Shown: positions 37,000-45,137 of the stretch, piece by piece | Layout of the letters: every line of letters begins with the position of its first letter | Numbering within the stretch: position 1 is the stretch's first letter | Assembly (NCBI RefSeq): GCF_016714285.1 | Contig: NZ_JADJNN010000003.1 | Coordinates: 310,001-374,000 of the forward strand | DNA: 64,000 bases | Reading direction: 5' to 3' | From: Nannocystis sp. | GTDB taxonomy: Bacteria > Myxococcota_A > Polyangia > Nannocystales > Nannocystaceae | Program-made: the position numbers and the translations under genes | The notes under the pieces: generated by a model | What the model was told of the DNA's origin: nothing | The model's database searches: none | The model's input: the letters and a program-made list of their open reading frames with translations, nothing else

Positions 37000-37719
37000 T
37001 CACACATGCCGGCCGAACACCGGCAGCAGCGTCCCGGAGCTCAGCGTATTCGTGGGGCTCGCGAGGAACAGCACCGCCTCTGCGATCTCCGCGGGCTTTG
37101 GCCAGCGGTCGAAGTCGGCGCCGGGCATGCTCGCGCGATTGGCGGGGGTATCGATGATCGACGGCAGCACGGCGTTGACGAGGATCTGCTCGTCGCGGAG
37201 CTCCTCGGCGAGCTGGAGGGTGAGGGCGTGGACGGCGGCCTTGGCCATGGCGTAGGCGGCGAGGCCGGGGGCTGGGATGGCGGCGGCGCGGGAGCCGACG
37301 TTGACGATGCGGCCGCCGGGTTCGCCGGGGTTCTGGGTGGCGCGGGTGCGCATGCGGGCGACGGCTTCGCGGCAGCAGAGGAGGCAAGTGATGGCATTCA
37401 TCTCGAGCTGGGCGCGGGCGGCGGCGGCGGTGGTGTCCGCGATGCGGGCCCAGGTGAAGCCGCCGGCGAGGTGGATGGAGGCCCAGAGCCCGGGGAGCCT
37501 GGCGTAGAGGTTGTGGACCTGGCGTTCGTCGGCGAGGTCGACGCGGGGGATGTAGTGGGCGCCGGGGAGGGTGTGTGGACCGGGGCCGTCGTCGATGGTG
37601 GGGACGTGGCAGGTGGCGCCGGCGGCGAGGAGGCGGGCGACGACGGCGGTGCCGAGGGCACCGGCGCCGCCGGTGATGACGACGTGGCGGCCGGTGAGGT
37701 CGATGGTGGAGTGGGGCAT
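37000..37719 (-). CDS. Short-chain dehydrogenase/reductase (SDR)
   Basis: 239 residues from ATG 37719. Classical SDR: nucleotide-binding T-G-G-A-G-A-L-G at residues 16-23, the central helix Asn (M-N-A-I-T), catalytic Ser in V-N-V-G-S-R-A-A, and Y-A-M-A-K (Tyr-x-x-x-Lys). The loop after it, L-P-S-I-I-D-T-P, is the typical substrate-lid region, and the chain ends with the strand L-L-P-V-F-G. The absence of an acidic residue after the second strand cannot be assessed firmly, so NAD or NADP preference is open. The substrate is unknown. Downstream of a membrane cytochrome gene but with a 64-bp gap. Confidence 0.9.
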   Translation of the reverse strand: MPHSTIDLTGRHVVITGGAGALGTAVVARLLAAGATCHVPTIDDGPGPHTLPGAHYIPRVDLADERQVHNLYARLPGLWASIHLAGGFTWARIADTTAAAARAQLEMNAITCLLCCREAVARMRTRATQNPGEPGGRIVNVGSRAAAIPAPGLAAYAMAKAAVHALTLQLAEELRDEQILVNAVLPSIIDTPANRASMPGADFDRWPKPAEIAEAVLFLASPTNTLSSGTLLPVFGRHV

Positions 37720-37783
37720 GACGGGGCTCCGGTGGCCGATCCGCGGGTCGGGCGAATCACGGCCCTGGCCCGGGGATGGGCGG

Positions 37784-38833
37784 TCAATTCGCGGGGGCGA
37801 ACTTCTTCGTCATATACCACTCGATCTGCTGCAGCTCGGTCTTTTCTGCCTGCATGTCGTTTTCGTCGATCATGCGCTTGATGACGGCGGCGACTTCATC
37901 GGCGGTGTGCGGCGGGTTCTTCTCGATGTCGGCGAGCTCGTGACATTGGGAGCAGACGCGTTCGAAGGTGGCGAGGGCCTGGGCCTCGTCGATCGGTGCG
38001 ACGGGCGCGGCGGGATCCGCGGCTTGCGCCTGCTGGGCGCTCTGTTTGTCGAGGCCGGCCTGGCGGCGCTCGCGGGCGGAGCGCTGGAGCTCGCGGGAGA
38101 TGGCGATGAGGTAGGCGGAGGCCTGCCACTGCTCGAGCTCGGAGATCGGGGCGGTGAAGGCGGGCTTGATCGCCATGCGCTCGACGGTGTTCACCCAGTC
38201 GCTGGGGGAGCGGGGGCGGGTGAGGATCGTCTTGAGGTCGTGGCAGACCACGCATTTGCGCAGGAGGACGCTGCGGCCGGCCTGCAGCGAGCCGACGGTG
38301 GCGAGCTCGCCGAGCGGGGCCTCGTCGGGGAGGCCGGCGGCGGGCAGGAGCTTGGCGACGCGGGCCCGGTTGTCCTCGCTGAACACGTCGCCGCCGGCGG
38401 CGTCGCGGGCGAGCACCATCTCGCGGAAGGCGTGCGGCATGGACAGGGCGGAGAGCGTGATCGTGAGGCCGAGCAGGAGGGTGCCGAGGACGGGCATCCA
38501 CTCCTCGAAGTGGCGGAAGAAGCGGAGGATCGACAGCTTGATCAGCAGGACGATGCCGATCGACATGCCGAACATCATGTGGGCGACCGTGCGGGCCGGC
38601 CATTCGACCTGGTAGTGCCACATGCGGGGCACCATCTCGACCATCATCACGATGTAGAGCAGGACGAACAGGTAGCCGAGGATCCGGTGCAGCCGCATCA
38701 GCGAGGGCGGCGCGGAGCTCAGCTTCTTCACCTCGTCGAAGGGGTAGCCCCACAGGTGGTACATCAAGAAGACGGTGGTGAAGCCGAGGACCAGGAACAG
38801 GATGCCGAGGGATGCGCTGAGGACTACGTCCAT
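37784..38833 (-). CDS. Membrane-anchored dihaem c-type cytochrome
   Basis: 349 residues from ATG 38833. Four to five membrane helices in the first 145 residues, with histidines in Y-H-L-W-G, R-L-H-R-I-L, W-H-Y and A-H-M-M, in the style of a cytochrome-b561-like or DUF420-like four-helix module. Then a long periplasmic part with two haem-c motifs: C-V-V-C-H-D-L near residue 196 and C-S-Q-C-H-E-L near residue 296, each followed by helices typical of small cytochromes. A role in quinol-to-cytochrome electron transfer is plausible. No partner oxidase gene is in the window. Confidence 0.78.
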   Translation of the reverse strand: MDVVLSASLGILFLVLGFTTVFLMYHLWGYPFDEVKKLSSAPPSLMRLHRILGYLFVLLYIVMMVEMVPRMWHYQVEWPARTVAHMMFGMSIGIVLLIKLSILRFFRHFEEWMPVLGTLLLGLTITLSALSMPHAFREMVLARDAAGGDVFSEDNRARVAKLLPAAGLPDEAPLGELATVGSLQAGRSVLLRKCVVCHDLKTILTRPRSPSDWVNTVERMAIKPAFTAPISELEQWQASAYLIAISRELQRSARERRQAGLDKQSAQQAQAADPAAPVAPIDEAQALATFERVCSQCHELADIEKNPPHTADEVAAVIKRMIDENDMQAEKTELQQIEWYMTKKFAPAN

Positions 38834-38885
38834 GGTCGGGGGCTCCGCACGCGGGCGTCCGGCGGTACGCGGGGCGCTGGGCCCA

Positions 38886-39739
38886 TCATAGACAATCCCC
38901 GCGGGCGGCGGGGCTCGCTTTCAATCCGTGCAGCAGCACGGCGGTGGCCGCCGCGACGCCGAGCGAGTCGACCTCGGGGGCGATCGGGATCGTCAGCTCG
39001 AGGTCGGCGGCGGCCAGCAGCTCGGGCGGGAGGCCTGTGCCCTCGTTGCCGACCATGAGGACCAGCCGTGGTGGGCGGGCGACGGCGTGCAGCGGGCGGG
39101 CCTGCGGCGAGGCGGTGGCGGCCCAGACGGAGCCGCCGAGGCTGCGGAGCTGGGTCAGGGCGGCGAGGAGGTCGGAGCTCTGGGCGATCGGCTGGGCGAA
39201 GCCGTGGCCCATCGCGGCGCGGATCGCCCGGCGCTCGAGCGGGTCGGCGCCGCGGCGGTCGAGCAGGACCAGGTCGACGGCGAAGGCGCGGGCGCTGCGG
39301 ATCACCGAACCGAGGTTGGCGGGGTCGGCGAGGCCCTGGACCAGCAGCACGGTCCAGCGCGGGGCGGCCAGCAGGGCGTCGAGCGAGCTGGCGCCGAGGA
39401 CAGGTCCGATCGGGCAGGTCGCAAGGGACAGGTCGCGGGCGAGCGCGGGCGGGCGCGCGGCGCAGGCGATCACGCCGCGGTGGAGGTCGAAGCCGAGGAC
39501 GGCGCGGAGCAGGGCGTGGTCGGCTTGCAGCAGCTGGCAGTGCGCGCGGCGAGGCGGGCGAGGTGGGGGGCGGTGCCGAGGACGGCGTGGGTGTGGAAGT
39601 GCGGGCTGGCGAGCAGGCGGGCCACGGCGACCTCGCTCTCGGCGAAGAACACGGCGGGGTCGGGCCGGCGGGTGAGCAGGTCGCGGAAGCTGCCGAGGCG
39701 CGGGTCGGCGGGGTCGACGATGACGGTGCGGTCGGGCAC
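38886..39739 (-). CDS. SpoU/TrmH-family RNA 2'-O-methyltransferase, frameshifted
   Basis: Two overlapping frames together make one SpoU methyltransferase. The first (ATG 39739) encodes the substrate-binding head (M-P-D-R-T-V-I-V-D, D-P-A-V-F-F-A-E-S). It runs out of protein character at about 39545. One base restores a frame reading A-H-C-Q-L-L-Q-A-D-H, then L-G-F-D-L-H-R-G-V and into the second open frame (GTG 39473), which has the SpoU motifs: N-L-G-S-V-I-R-S-A, V-G-N-E-G-T-G-L and the knot loop S-L-G-V-A-A-A-T-A. A single missing C in a GCGCGC run near 39540 explains it. Either a sequencing error or a decaying gene. The complete protein would modify tRNA or rRNA ribose. A doubled palindrome copy falls in its middle. 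Confidence 0.72.
39398..39433. repeat. Dispersed palindrome, two overlapping degenerate copies
   Basis: Read on the minus strand: cctgtcccttgcgacctgcc then ggacctgtcc, within the SpoU gene, coding D-L-S-L-A-T-C-P and G-P-V-L. The centre cttgcgac matches the copy at 1060-1080. Confidence 0.5.
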
Positions 39740-39805
39740 GGGCGGGGCAGGGTGACGAGGCGGTGCCGCGACGTCAACGCGGTGGGTCGCGGTGCTTGCG
39801 CGGCG

Positions 39806-41440
39806 TCAGGGGGGGTCCGGGTCTTGCCAGTGGCGGAGCCAGCTGGCGCGGGCGGAGCTGGCGGGCATGGCGTGGCCGGCGAGGAGGGTGAGGCAGGCGG
39901 GGTAGGTCCAGGCGGGGCCGCGGCGCATGGCGGCGAGGCAGGCGAGGAGGTCGGGGTGGTCGCGGCCGACGCGGAGCTGGCCGCGCGGGCCGCCGTGCTG
40001 TTGCGGGCCGCCGTCACCGGCGCAGAGGACGATCGACTCCGGGCCGCCGGGGAGGACGGCGCGGAGGTTGTCCAGGAGGGCGCGCTCGTCGGGGCGGAGG
40101 GCGGCGTCGGGGAGCGGGGCGCCGGGGCCGAGGCGGAGGGCGCCGGCGAGGGCCTGGCCGACGCGACGCAGGCCGCGGCGGAGGCGGGCGCGGAGGCGGC
40201 CGACGCCCTCGCTGCGCGGCGGTGGGGCGCGGAAGCGGAGGCCGAAGAGTTCGGTGAGGGCGCTGCGTTCGGCGGCGTCGAGGCGGAGGACGGGGGAGTC
40301 GGGGAGGGCGTGGTCGGCGGGGTCTTGTTCGGGGTAGAGGGCGAGGATCACGGGCGCCTCGCCGACGAGCTTGCTGCCGGGTTCGCGGTTGTTGGTGAGC
40401 TCGGCGAGGCTGAGCCAGCGGGCGGGGAGGGCGTGGCGGGCGTCGGGGTCGTGCGGGGTCCAGCAGGGCAGCATCGGCACCTGCATGAGCTCCTTGAGGC
40501 GGCGACGGGTTCGCAGGGCCTGGAGGAGCAGGGTGAGGATGCGGGCCTGGATCGCGGGGGCCGCGAGCTCGGGGAGGCGGCGGGCGATGTGCATGAGCAG
40601 GCCGATGCCGAGGTCGGCGAGGGCGGTGACGTGGGGCTGCAGGGCGGCGCGCAGGTCGGCGGCGGTGGCCTGGACCGGGGTGCTGCCGCCGAGCTCGACG
40701 ATCGCGTCGAAGCAGGGGACGGCCGAGAGGCCGAGGTGGGTCGCGACCACGCCGCCGTGCAGGAGCCAGACGCGGGCTTGCTCGCCCTGGGCGGCGACGG
40801 CGACGTGGCCGTGGATGCGCGGGGGGTCGCCGCGGGGGCCGAGGGCGAAGCGCTCGCAGGCGAGGTAGTTGCGCAGGCCGGTGTTGATGACCTCGCCGTC
40901 GAGGCGGAGCACGCCGGGGACGAAGCGGCCGACGTCGCGGAGCCAGCTGCGGGCCTGGGTCGGGTCGATCTCGGCGCCGCGCAGGTGGAGCTCGGTGCCG
41001 CGGGGGCCGGATGGGTCTGTCGCTTCGGACAGGGTCGGGGGGCCCTGGTTGGCGCGCCAGGTGAGGCGTCGGCACTTGCCGCCGCTGTGGGCGCGGAGGT
41101 CGAGCTGGGTCGCGCCGAGGCCGGCGAGGGCGAGCAGGGCGAGGCCGCCGGCGGCCTCGAGGGCGAGCAGGGCGTGGTGGCGGCGCTCGGCGGGGACGCT
41201 GGGGTCGAGCATGGCGGCGAGCTCGCGCAGCTGTTCGACCGGGAGCGGGGGGCCGTCGTCGCGGACGCTGCAGCTGCCGCGGCCGAGCTTGACGTCGATC
41301 TCGCTGGCGCCGGCGCGGACGGCCCGGCGGACCAGCTCGGCGGGCATCTGCCACGGGCCTTGCAGCTGGGCGACGGTGAGCTTGCGCAGCTCGGCCTCGA
41401 TGTCGATGCGCAGGAGCTCGCGGAGGTCGACGGTGGTCAC
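39806..41440 (-). CDS. GHKL (Hsp90-like) ATPase-domain protein, second of pair
   Basis: About 544 residues from GTG 41440. The N terminus reads V-D-L-R-E-L-L-R-I-D-I-E-A-E-L-R, then a GHKL-type core: L-V-R-R-A-V-R-A-G-A-S-E-I-D-V (N-box helix, with the usual Asn replaced), V-R-D-D-G-P-P-L (D-x-G-x-G-like box) and T-E-L-H-L-R-G-A near 175. The order is Hsp90/MutL-like but the Gly-rich lid is weak, so ATP binding may be lost. The C-terminal half has long helices and no named domain. The gene begins 40 nt after the thioesterase-GHKL-transglutaminase gene stop; a duplicated GTGA junction suggests they were once coupled. A degenerate palindrome (41017-41034) is inside. Confidence 0.65.
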   Translation of the reverse strand: MTTVDLRELLRIDIEAELRKLTVAQLQGPWQMPAELVRRAVRAGASEIDVKLGRGSCSVRDDGPPLPVEQLRELAAMLDPSVPAERRHHALLALEAAGGLALLALAGLGATQLDLRAHSGGKCRRLTWRANQGPPTLSEATDPSGPRGTELHLRGAEIDPTQARSWLRDVGRFVPGVLRLDGEVINTGLRNYLACERFALGPRGDPPRIHGHVAVAAQGEQARVWLLHGGVVATHLGLSAVPCFDAIVELGGSTPVQATAADLRAALQPHVTALADLGIGLLMHIARRLPELAAPAIQARILTLLLQALRTRRRLKELMQVPMLPCWTPHDPDARHALPARWLSLAELTNNREPGSKLVGEAPVILALYPEQDPADHALPDSPVLRLDAAERSALTELFGLRFRAPPPRSEGVGRLRARLRRGLRRVGQALAGALRLGPGAPLPDAALRPDERALLDNLRAVLPGGPESIVLCAGDGGPQQHGGPRGQLRVGRDHPDLLACLAAMRRGPAWTYPACLTLLAGHAMPASSARASWLRHWQDPDPP

Positions 41441-41504
41441 GGGGCGGCCTCGCGGATGGCGTGGTGGAGGAGCTCGGTGGTCACGGGGCGGCCTCGAGGA
41501 TGGC
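41431..41504. repeat. 30-bp direct repeat duplicating a gene junction
   Basis: Positions 41431-41460 and 41475-41504 match at 29 of 30 bases, period 44. The second copy holds the stop codon (41481-41483) of the upstream gene in a GTGA context; the first copy holds the GTG start (41438-41440) of the downstream gene in the same context. Confidence 0.88.
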
Positions 41505-44500
41505 CGCGCGGGCGGCGTGGTGGAGGATCTGCGCGCGGCGTTCGGCGGCCAGGCCGAGGCGCTCGCAGAGGTAGTCGAGGGCGCTGAAGACGGCGGCGCG
41601 GGGGCGGGTCGGCATGGCCGCCGCGGCGTCGCGGATCCACGGGTTGTCGCGGGCGACGGCGACGACGCGGCGGCGGTGCCAGGGGGTGCCGCGCAGGCGC
41701 AGGGGGGCGAGGTCGAGGCTCTTGACCTCCTCGCTGGCGCCGGCGACGGCGAGCACGTGGAGGCGCTCATCGGCGTCGCGGAGGGCGGCGTTGACGGCGG
41801 TGAGCAGCGGGGTCGCGCTGGCGTCGGCGTTGGCGAGGATCGGGTCCCAGGGGTCGAGGTCGATCGCGCCGAGGGCGTCGGCGACGGTGCGGGCCTCGGG
41901 GCTGCTGTCCTCGAGGACATGTGCGCCGCCGGCGACGGCGCGGCGGGCCAGCTCGCTGTGGCCGCGGGTGCGGTAGAGGTGGCCCTGGCTGGCGAGGGCG
42001 CGGGCCTCGTCGAGGGACAGGGCGCGGCCGCGGGCGGTCGGGACCAGCGGGCGCTGGAACACGGCGGGGACGCTGCGGAAGGCCTCGGGCTGCTGGAGGG
42101 CGCCCTGGAGCAGGCGCGAGAGGTCGTGGCCGGTGTCGAGGGCGAGCTGGCGGCGGGTCCGACGGGTGACGAGCGTGAGGAGGCCGAGCAGCGCGCCGGC
42201 CATCGCGAGCAGCGCGGTGCGGCCGATCCACAGGCGGGCCACGGGGGAGGCGAGGGCGCGGGGGGCTGGTTGGGTGTGGGTCAGCGGCGGCGCGTTGGGG
42301 TCGAGCGCGGGCGGCAGCGGGGTGCTGTCCGCGGGGACAGGTTCAGGGGTGCTGTCCGTGGGGACAGGTTCGCTGTCCGCGGGGACAGGTTGTGGGGTGC
42401 TGTCCGCGGGGACAGGTTCGCTGTCCGCGGGGACAGGTTGTGGGGTGCTGTCTGCGGGGACAGGGTTGCTGTCCGCGGGGACAGGTCGAGAGCCCGGGCC
42501 GGGGAGGACCAGCGGGCTGGCGCTGGCGCTGGCGTCGGCGATCTGCCAGGGGCCGTCGCCGTCGCGGTACTCGGCCCAGGCGTGCAGCCACGAGTTGGTG
42601 CGGCCGTCCTGGCCGACGAAGCCGATCGCCATGCGGGCGGGGACGCCGGCGTCCTGGAGCAGGGCCACGAGCAGGGCGTTCTGCATGTCGCAGTCGCCGG
42701 CGCCGATCTGCAGGGTGCGCTCGATGAAGTGGAGCTCGCGCAGCTCGGGGGCCTGGTGCTGGGCGGCGATGTCGGGGGCGTTGCTGTAGACGACGAGGTC
42801 GCGGGTCAGCTCGAGCATCGCCTGCACGCGCTGGCTGACGGGGCGGCCGCGCTGGGCCTCGGCGCCGAGGCGGAGCTCGGGCGGGAGCAGGCCCGAGCTG
42901 GTCGGTGGGGCGGCGGAGGTCGGTGGGGCGGCGGGGACGGTGGTGTAGCGCAGGGTGCCGCGGGTCGGCTCGCGGAGCAGCAGGGCGGGCTCGTCGGCGG
43001 GGGTGGCGAGCAGCTCGGGTTGGAGGGCGGAGTCTGGTTGCTGGCGCGGGGTGAGGCGGACGGAGGCCTTGTCGACGCGGTGGCCGGTCGGGACGGGGAG
43101 GCGGAGCACGCCGGCGGGCGACTCGACGACGAGGGCGACGGCGGTGCAGTTGTTGGCGAGGGTGGTGCAGGAGGGGTCGGCGGCGGGGCAGTTGTTGGCG
43201 AGCGTGCAGGTGGACGCGTCGGCGCCGGCGTAGGGGCCGAGGCGGGAGGGGTCGGCGGCGGCGTCCTGACCGGCCTGGTCGAAGCGCTCGAGGGTGAGGG
43301 CGGAGAAGTAGTGCCTTGTCTCGGGCGGGGTGTAGCTGAGCTCGACGGGGACGCCGCTGCCGCTGAGCACGTCGACCTGGGGGCCGCGGTAGAGGCGGCC
43401 GAGGTCGGTGTAGCGGGGCGAGAGGTCGCCGGCGGAGCCGACGGCGAGGGCCGCGTCGGGGTCGCCGGTGAGGAAGGCGAGGTCGGCGCGGAGGCGGGCG
43501 AACACGTGCTCGCCCCACAAGCTCCAGGCGACGATGAGGGCCACGATGGCGCCGGCGGCCGCGGCGAGGGCGGTGCGGAGGGCCAGCGACTCGCGCAGGC
43601 GCAGGCGCAGGGCCAGCCACAGGCGGCGCCACCAGGCGAAGGGGCGGACAGCGTCGAGCTGGCGGGAGATGAGGCGGCCGAGCTCGCGTTCGGCCAGGCG
43701 GATCAGCCGGCGCAGGGCCTTGTTCTCGCGGGCGTCGGAGCGCGACAGCAGCAGCTCGAGGGCGTCGCTCTCGAGCAGGGCCTGCGGCGCGAGGCGACCG
43801 GGGAGCTCGGCGAACTGGACGCGGCTGCGGCCGGTGTGGCGGCCGCCGCCGGCGCTGAAGTCGGCCAGCGAGGCGGCGGCGCGGACCCGCAGGCCGCGGG
43901 AGAACAGCTCGACCCGGGCCGCGCTGCCGAGGCCGACCACGCCGCGCACCGAGCCGCGACGGAAGGCCGAGCTCGGGGCGGGCAGCTCGAAGCGGGCGTT
44001 GGCGGAGCGGCCGTTGACGGTGATGCGCAGCGGGAGCTCGGGGTGGTCGCGGGTGGCGAGGAAGCGGGCGTTCTGCCAGGCGGCCTCGAACACGCGGCGC
44101 TCGAGCTCGGCGTCGGCGGCGGGGCGCTCGAGCAGGAGCTCGGTGCCGGGCTCCATGGTGGGTGTGCGGCGGGCGGCGGACTCGAGGTCGCCGCTGAGCT
44201 CGAGCTCCCACGGGCTGTCCTCGGGGCCATGTTCGGATGGACCTGTCCCGGCGGACAGGCGCGGGCGGGAGCGGATGACGATGCGCCGCGGCTCGAAGCG
44301 GAGGATCGACCAGAAGCCGACGCCGAAGCGGCCGACCTGGTCGCGGCGCTGCTCCTTGCTCGAGGCGTAGAGCGCGAACAGGTAGCGGCGCGCGTGCTCG
44401 TAGCTCATGCCCTCGCCGTCGTCGCGGCAGTGCAGGCGCCACAGGCCGTCGACGGTCTCGGCGGTGAAGGCGACGTTGCGGGCGCCGGCGTCGCGGGCGT

Positions 44501-45137
44501 TCTGCAGCAGCTCGCGCACGAAGACCCAGGGGTCCGGGCCGTAGCGGTCGGCCTCGGCGCGGGCGCGGGCCCGGAAGTCGCCCGGGGCGGCGTCAGCCAC
44601 CGCGCTGTTCCCTGGTCTGGCCTGGCCGCTGCACCGCGGGGCCAGTGTAGCGGCTCGCCGGGTCCGGTGCGGCCTCAGGGCAGGCGTCGGCTCGCCGGTG
44701 GCGTCGACGAGGAAGTGCGCGCTGGCGACCGCGATCGGGCGGCTGCGGTCGTCCTGCCAGGCCTCGATGCGGACGTTGGCGACGCGGCGGCCCTGGCGGG
44801 TGAGGATCCCGCGGGCGAAGGTGTCGAGGGCCCGGCCGGAGCGCAGGTAGTCGACGGTGAGGGTGATCGTCTTCGGCAGCACGATCGCCTCGGCCTCCCA
44901 CATCAGCTGGAAGATCGCCGTCGACTCGAGCAGCGCAGAGATCACGCCGCCGTGCAGCGCCGGGAGCATCGGGTTGCCGACCAGGTGCTCGCTGAAGGGG
45001 AGGAAGCCGCGCAGCTCGCCGTCGACGTGGACGGCCGAGATGCCGAGGAAGCGGGCGTAGGGGACGGCGCTGACCAGGCGCGAGATGTCGCCGGCCTGCT
45101 TGGCCGCGGTGATGAGCTCGATCAGCCGCAGGCTCAC
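41481..45137 (-). CDS. Thioesterase-GHKL ATPase-transglutaminase membrane protein
   Basis: One open frame of 1218 codons, GTG 45137, overlapping the previous stop as GTGA. Residues 1-150: PaaI-like hotdog thioesterase (L-V-G-N-P, L-H-G-G-V-I-S-A-L-L). About 185-370: Hsp90-like GHKL ATPase with R-E-L-L-Q-N-A-R-D-A-G, C-R-D-D-G-E-G-M and V-G-R-F-G-V-G-F-W-S, all motifs intact. Membrane span near 525 (A-A-A-A-G-A-I-V-A-L-I-V). Periplasmic transglutaminase-like core around 820-890: Cys in G-D-C-D-M-Q-N-A-L-L, His in L-H-A-W-A-E-Y, Asp in I-A-D-A-S. Then a Pro/Ala/Asp/Ser repeat made by seven palindromes, a second span (A-L-L-A-M-A-G-A-L-L-G) and a C-terminal cytoplasmic domain. An internal GTG at 44600 begins the ATPase neatly, so two proteins are possible. 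Confidence 0.78.
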   Translation of the reverse strand: MSLRLIELITAAKQAGDISRLVSAVPYARFLGISAVHVDGELRGFLPFSEHLVGNPMLPALHGGVISALLESTAIFQLMWEAEAIVLPKTITLTVDYLRSGRALDTFARGILTRQGRRVANVRIEAWQDDRSRPIAVASAHFLVDATGEPTPALRPHRTRRAATLAPRCSGQARPGNSAVADAAPGDFRARARAEADRYGPDPWVFVRELLQNARDAGARNVAFTAETVDGLWRLHCRDDGEGMSYEHARRYLFALYASSKEQRRDQVGRFGVGFWSILRFEPRRIVIRSRPRLSAGTGPSEHGPEDSPWELELSGDLESAARRTPTMEPGTELLLERPAADAELERRVFEAAWQNARFLATRDHPELPLRITVNGRSANARFELPAPSSAFRRGSVRGVVGLGSAARVELFSRGLRVRAAASLADFSAGGGRHTGRSRVQFAELPGRLAPQALLESDALELLLSRSDARENKALRRLIRLAERELGRLISRQLDAVRPFAWWRRLWLALRLRLRESLALRTALAAAAGAIVALIVAWSLWGEHVFARLRADLAFLTGDPDAALAVGSAGDLSPRYTDLGRLYRGPQVDVLSGSGVPVELSYTPPETRHYFSALTLERFDQAGQDAAADPSRLGPYAGADASTCTLANNCPAADPSCTTLANNCTAVALVVESPAGVLRLPVPTGHRVDKASVRLTPRQQPDSALQPELLATPADEPALLLREPTRGTLRYTTVPAAPPTSAAPPTSSGLLPPELRLGAEAQRGRPVSQRVQAMLELTRDLVVYSNAPDIAAQHQAPELRELHFIERTLQIGAGDCDMQNALLVALLQDAGVPARMAIGFVGQDGRTNSWLHAWAEYRDGDGPWQIADASASASPLVLPGPGSRPVPADSNPVPADSTPQPVPADSEPVPADSTPQPVPADSEPVPTDSTPEPVPADSTPLPPALDPNAPPLTHTQPAPRALASPVARLWIGRTALLAMAGALLGLLTLVTRRTRRQLALDTGHDLSRLLQGALQQPEAFRSVPAVFQRPLVPTARGRALSLDEARALASQGHLYRTRGHSELARRAVAGGAHVLEDSSPEARTVADALGAIDLDPWDPILANADASATPLLTAVNAALRDADERLHVLAVAGASEEVKSLDLAPLRLRGTPWHRRRVVAVARDNPWIRDAAAAMPTRPRAAVFSALDYLCERLGLAAERRAQILHHAARAAILEAAP
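41905..41922. repeat. Dispersed palindrome copy in coding sequence
   Basis: Core ctgtcctcgaggacatgt, in frame as H-V-L-E-D-S on the minus strand, in the C-terminal domain of the GHKL-transglutaminase gene. Confidence 0.65.
42325..42486. repeat. Seven-copy array of the dispersed palindrome
   Basis: Copies at 42325, 42352, 42373, 42400, 42421, 42448 and 42469, each 18 bp (consensus ctgtccgcggggacaggt). Start-to-start spacings alternate 27 and 21 bp, giving a 48-bp higher-order unit. On the minus strand the array codes repeated P-V-P-A-D-S with E or T-P-Q/E spacers, all in one frame. It lies in the linker between the transglutaminase core and the second membrane span. Confidence 0.95.
44241..44260. 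repeat. Dispersed palindrome copy in coding sequence
   Basis: Core acctgtcccggcggacaggc, reading R-L-S-A-G-T-G on the minus strand, in a loop of the GHKL ATPase domain. A degenerate relative (44215-44232) is next to it. Confidence 0.55.
44600..45137 (-). other. Thioesterase-domain segment of the fused ORF
   Basis: The N-terminal 150 residues form a complete PaaI-like thioesterase similar to the preceding gene. After V-D-A-T-G-E-P the frame runs through about 35 residues of low protein quality before the ATPase start. Shifting frame by one base at about 44680 gives an immediate TGA after L-P, so the original thioesterase probably ended there and the fusion may come from an indel. GTG 44600 (V-A-D-A-A-P-G-D) would be the ATPase start. 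Confidence 0.55.

Noticed and set aside
42325..42486. CRISPR-like array
   Set aside because: Repeat units are 18 bp with 3-9 bp spacing, are in frame with a protein and there are no cas genes or unique spacers of proper length.
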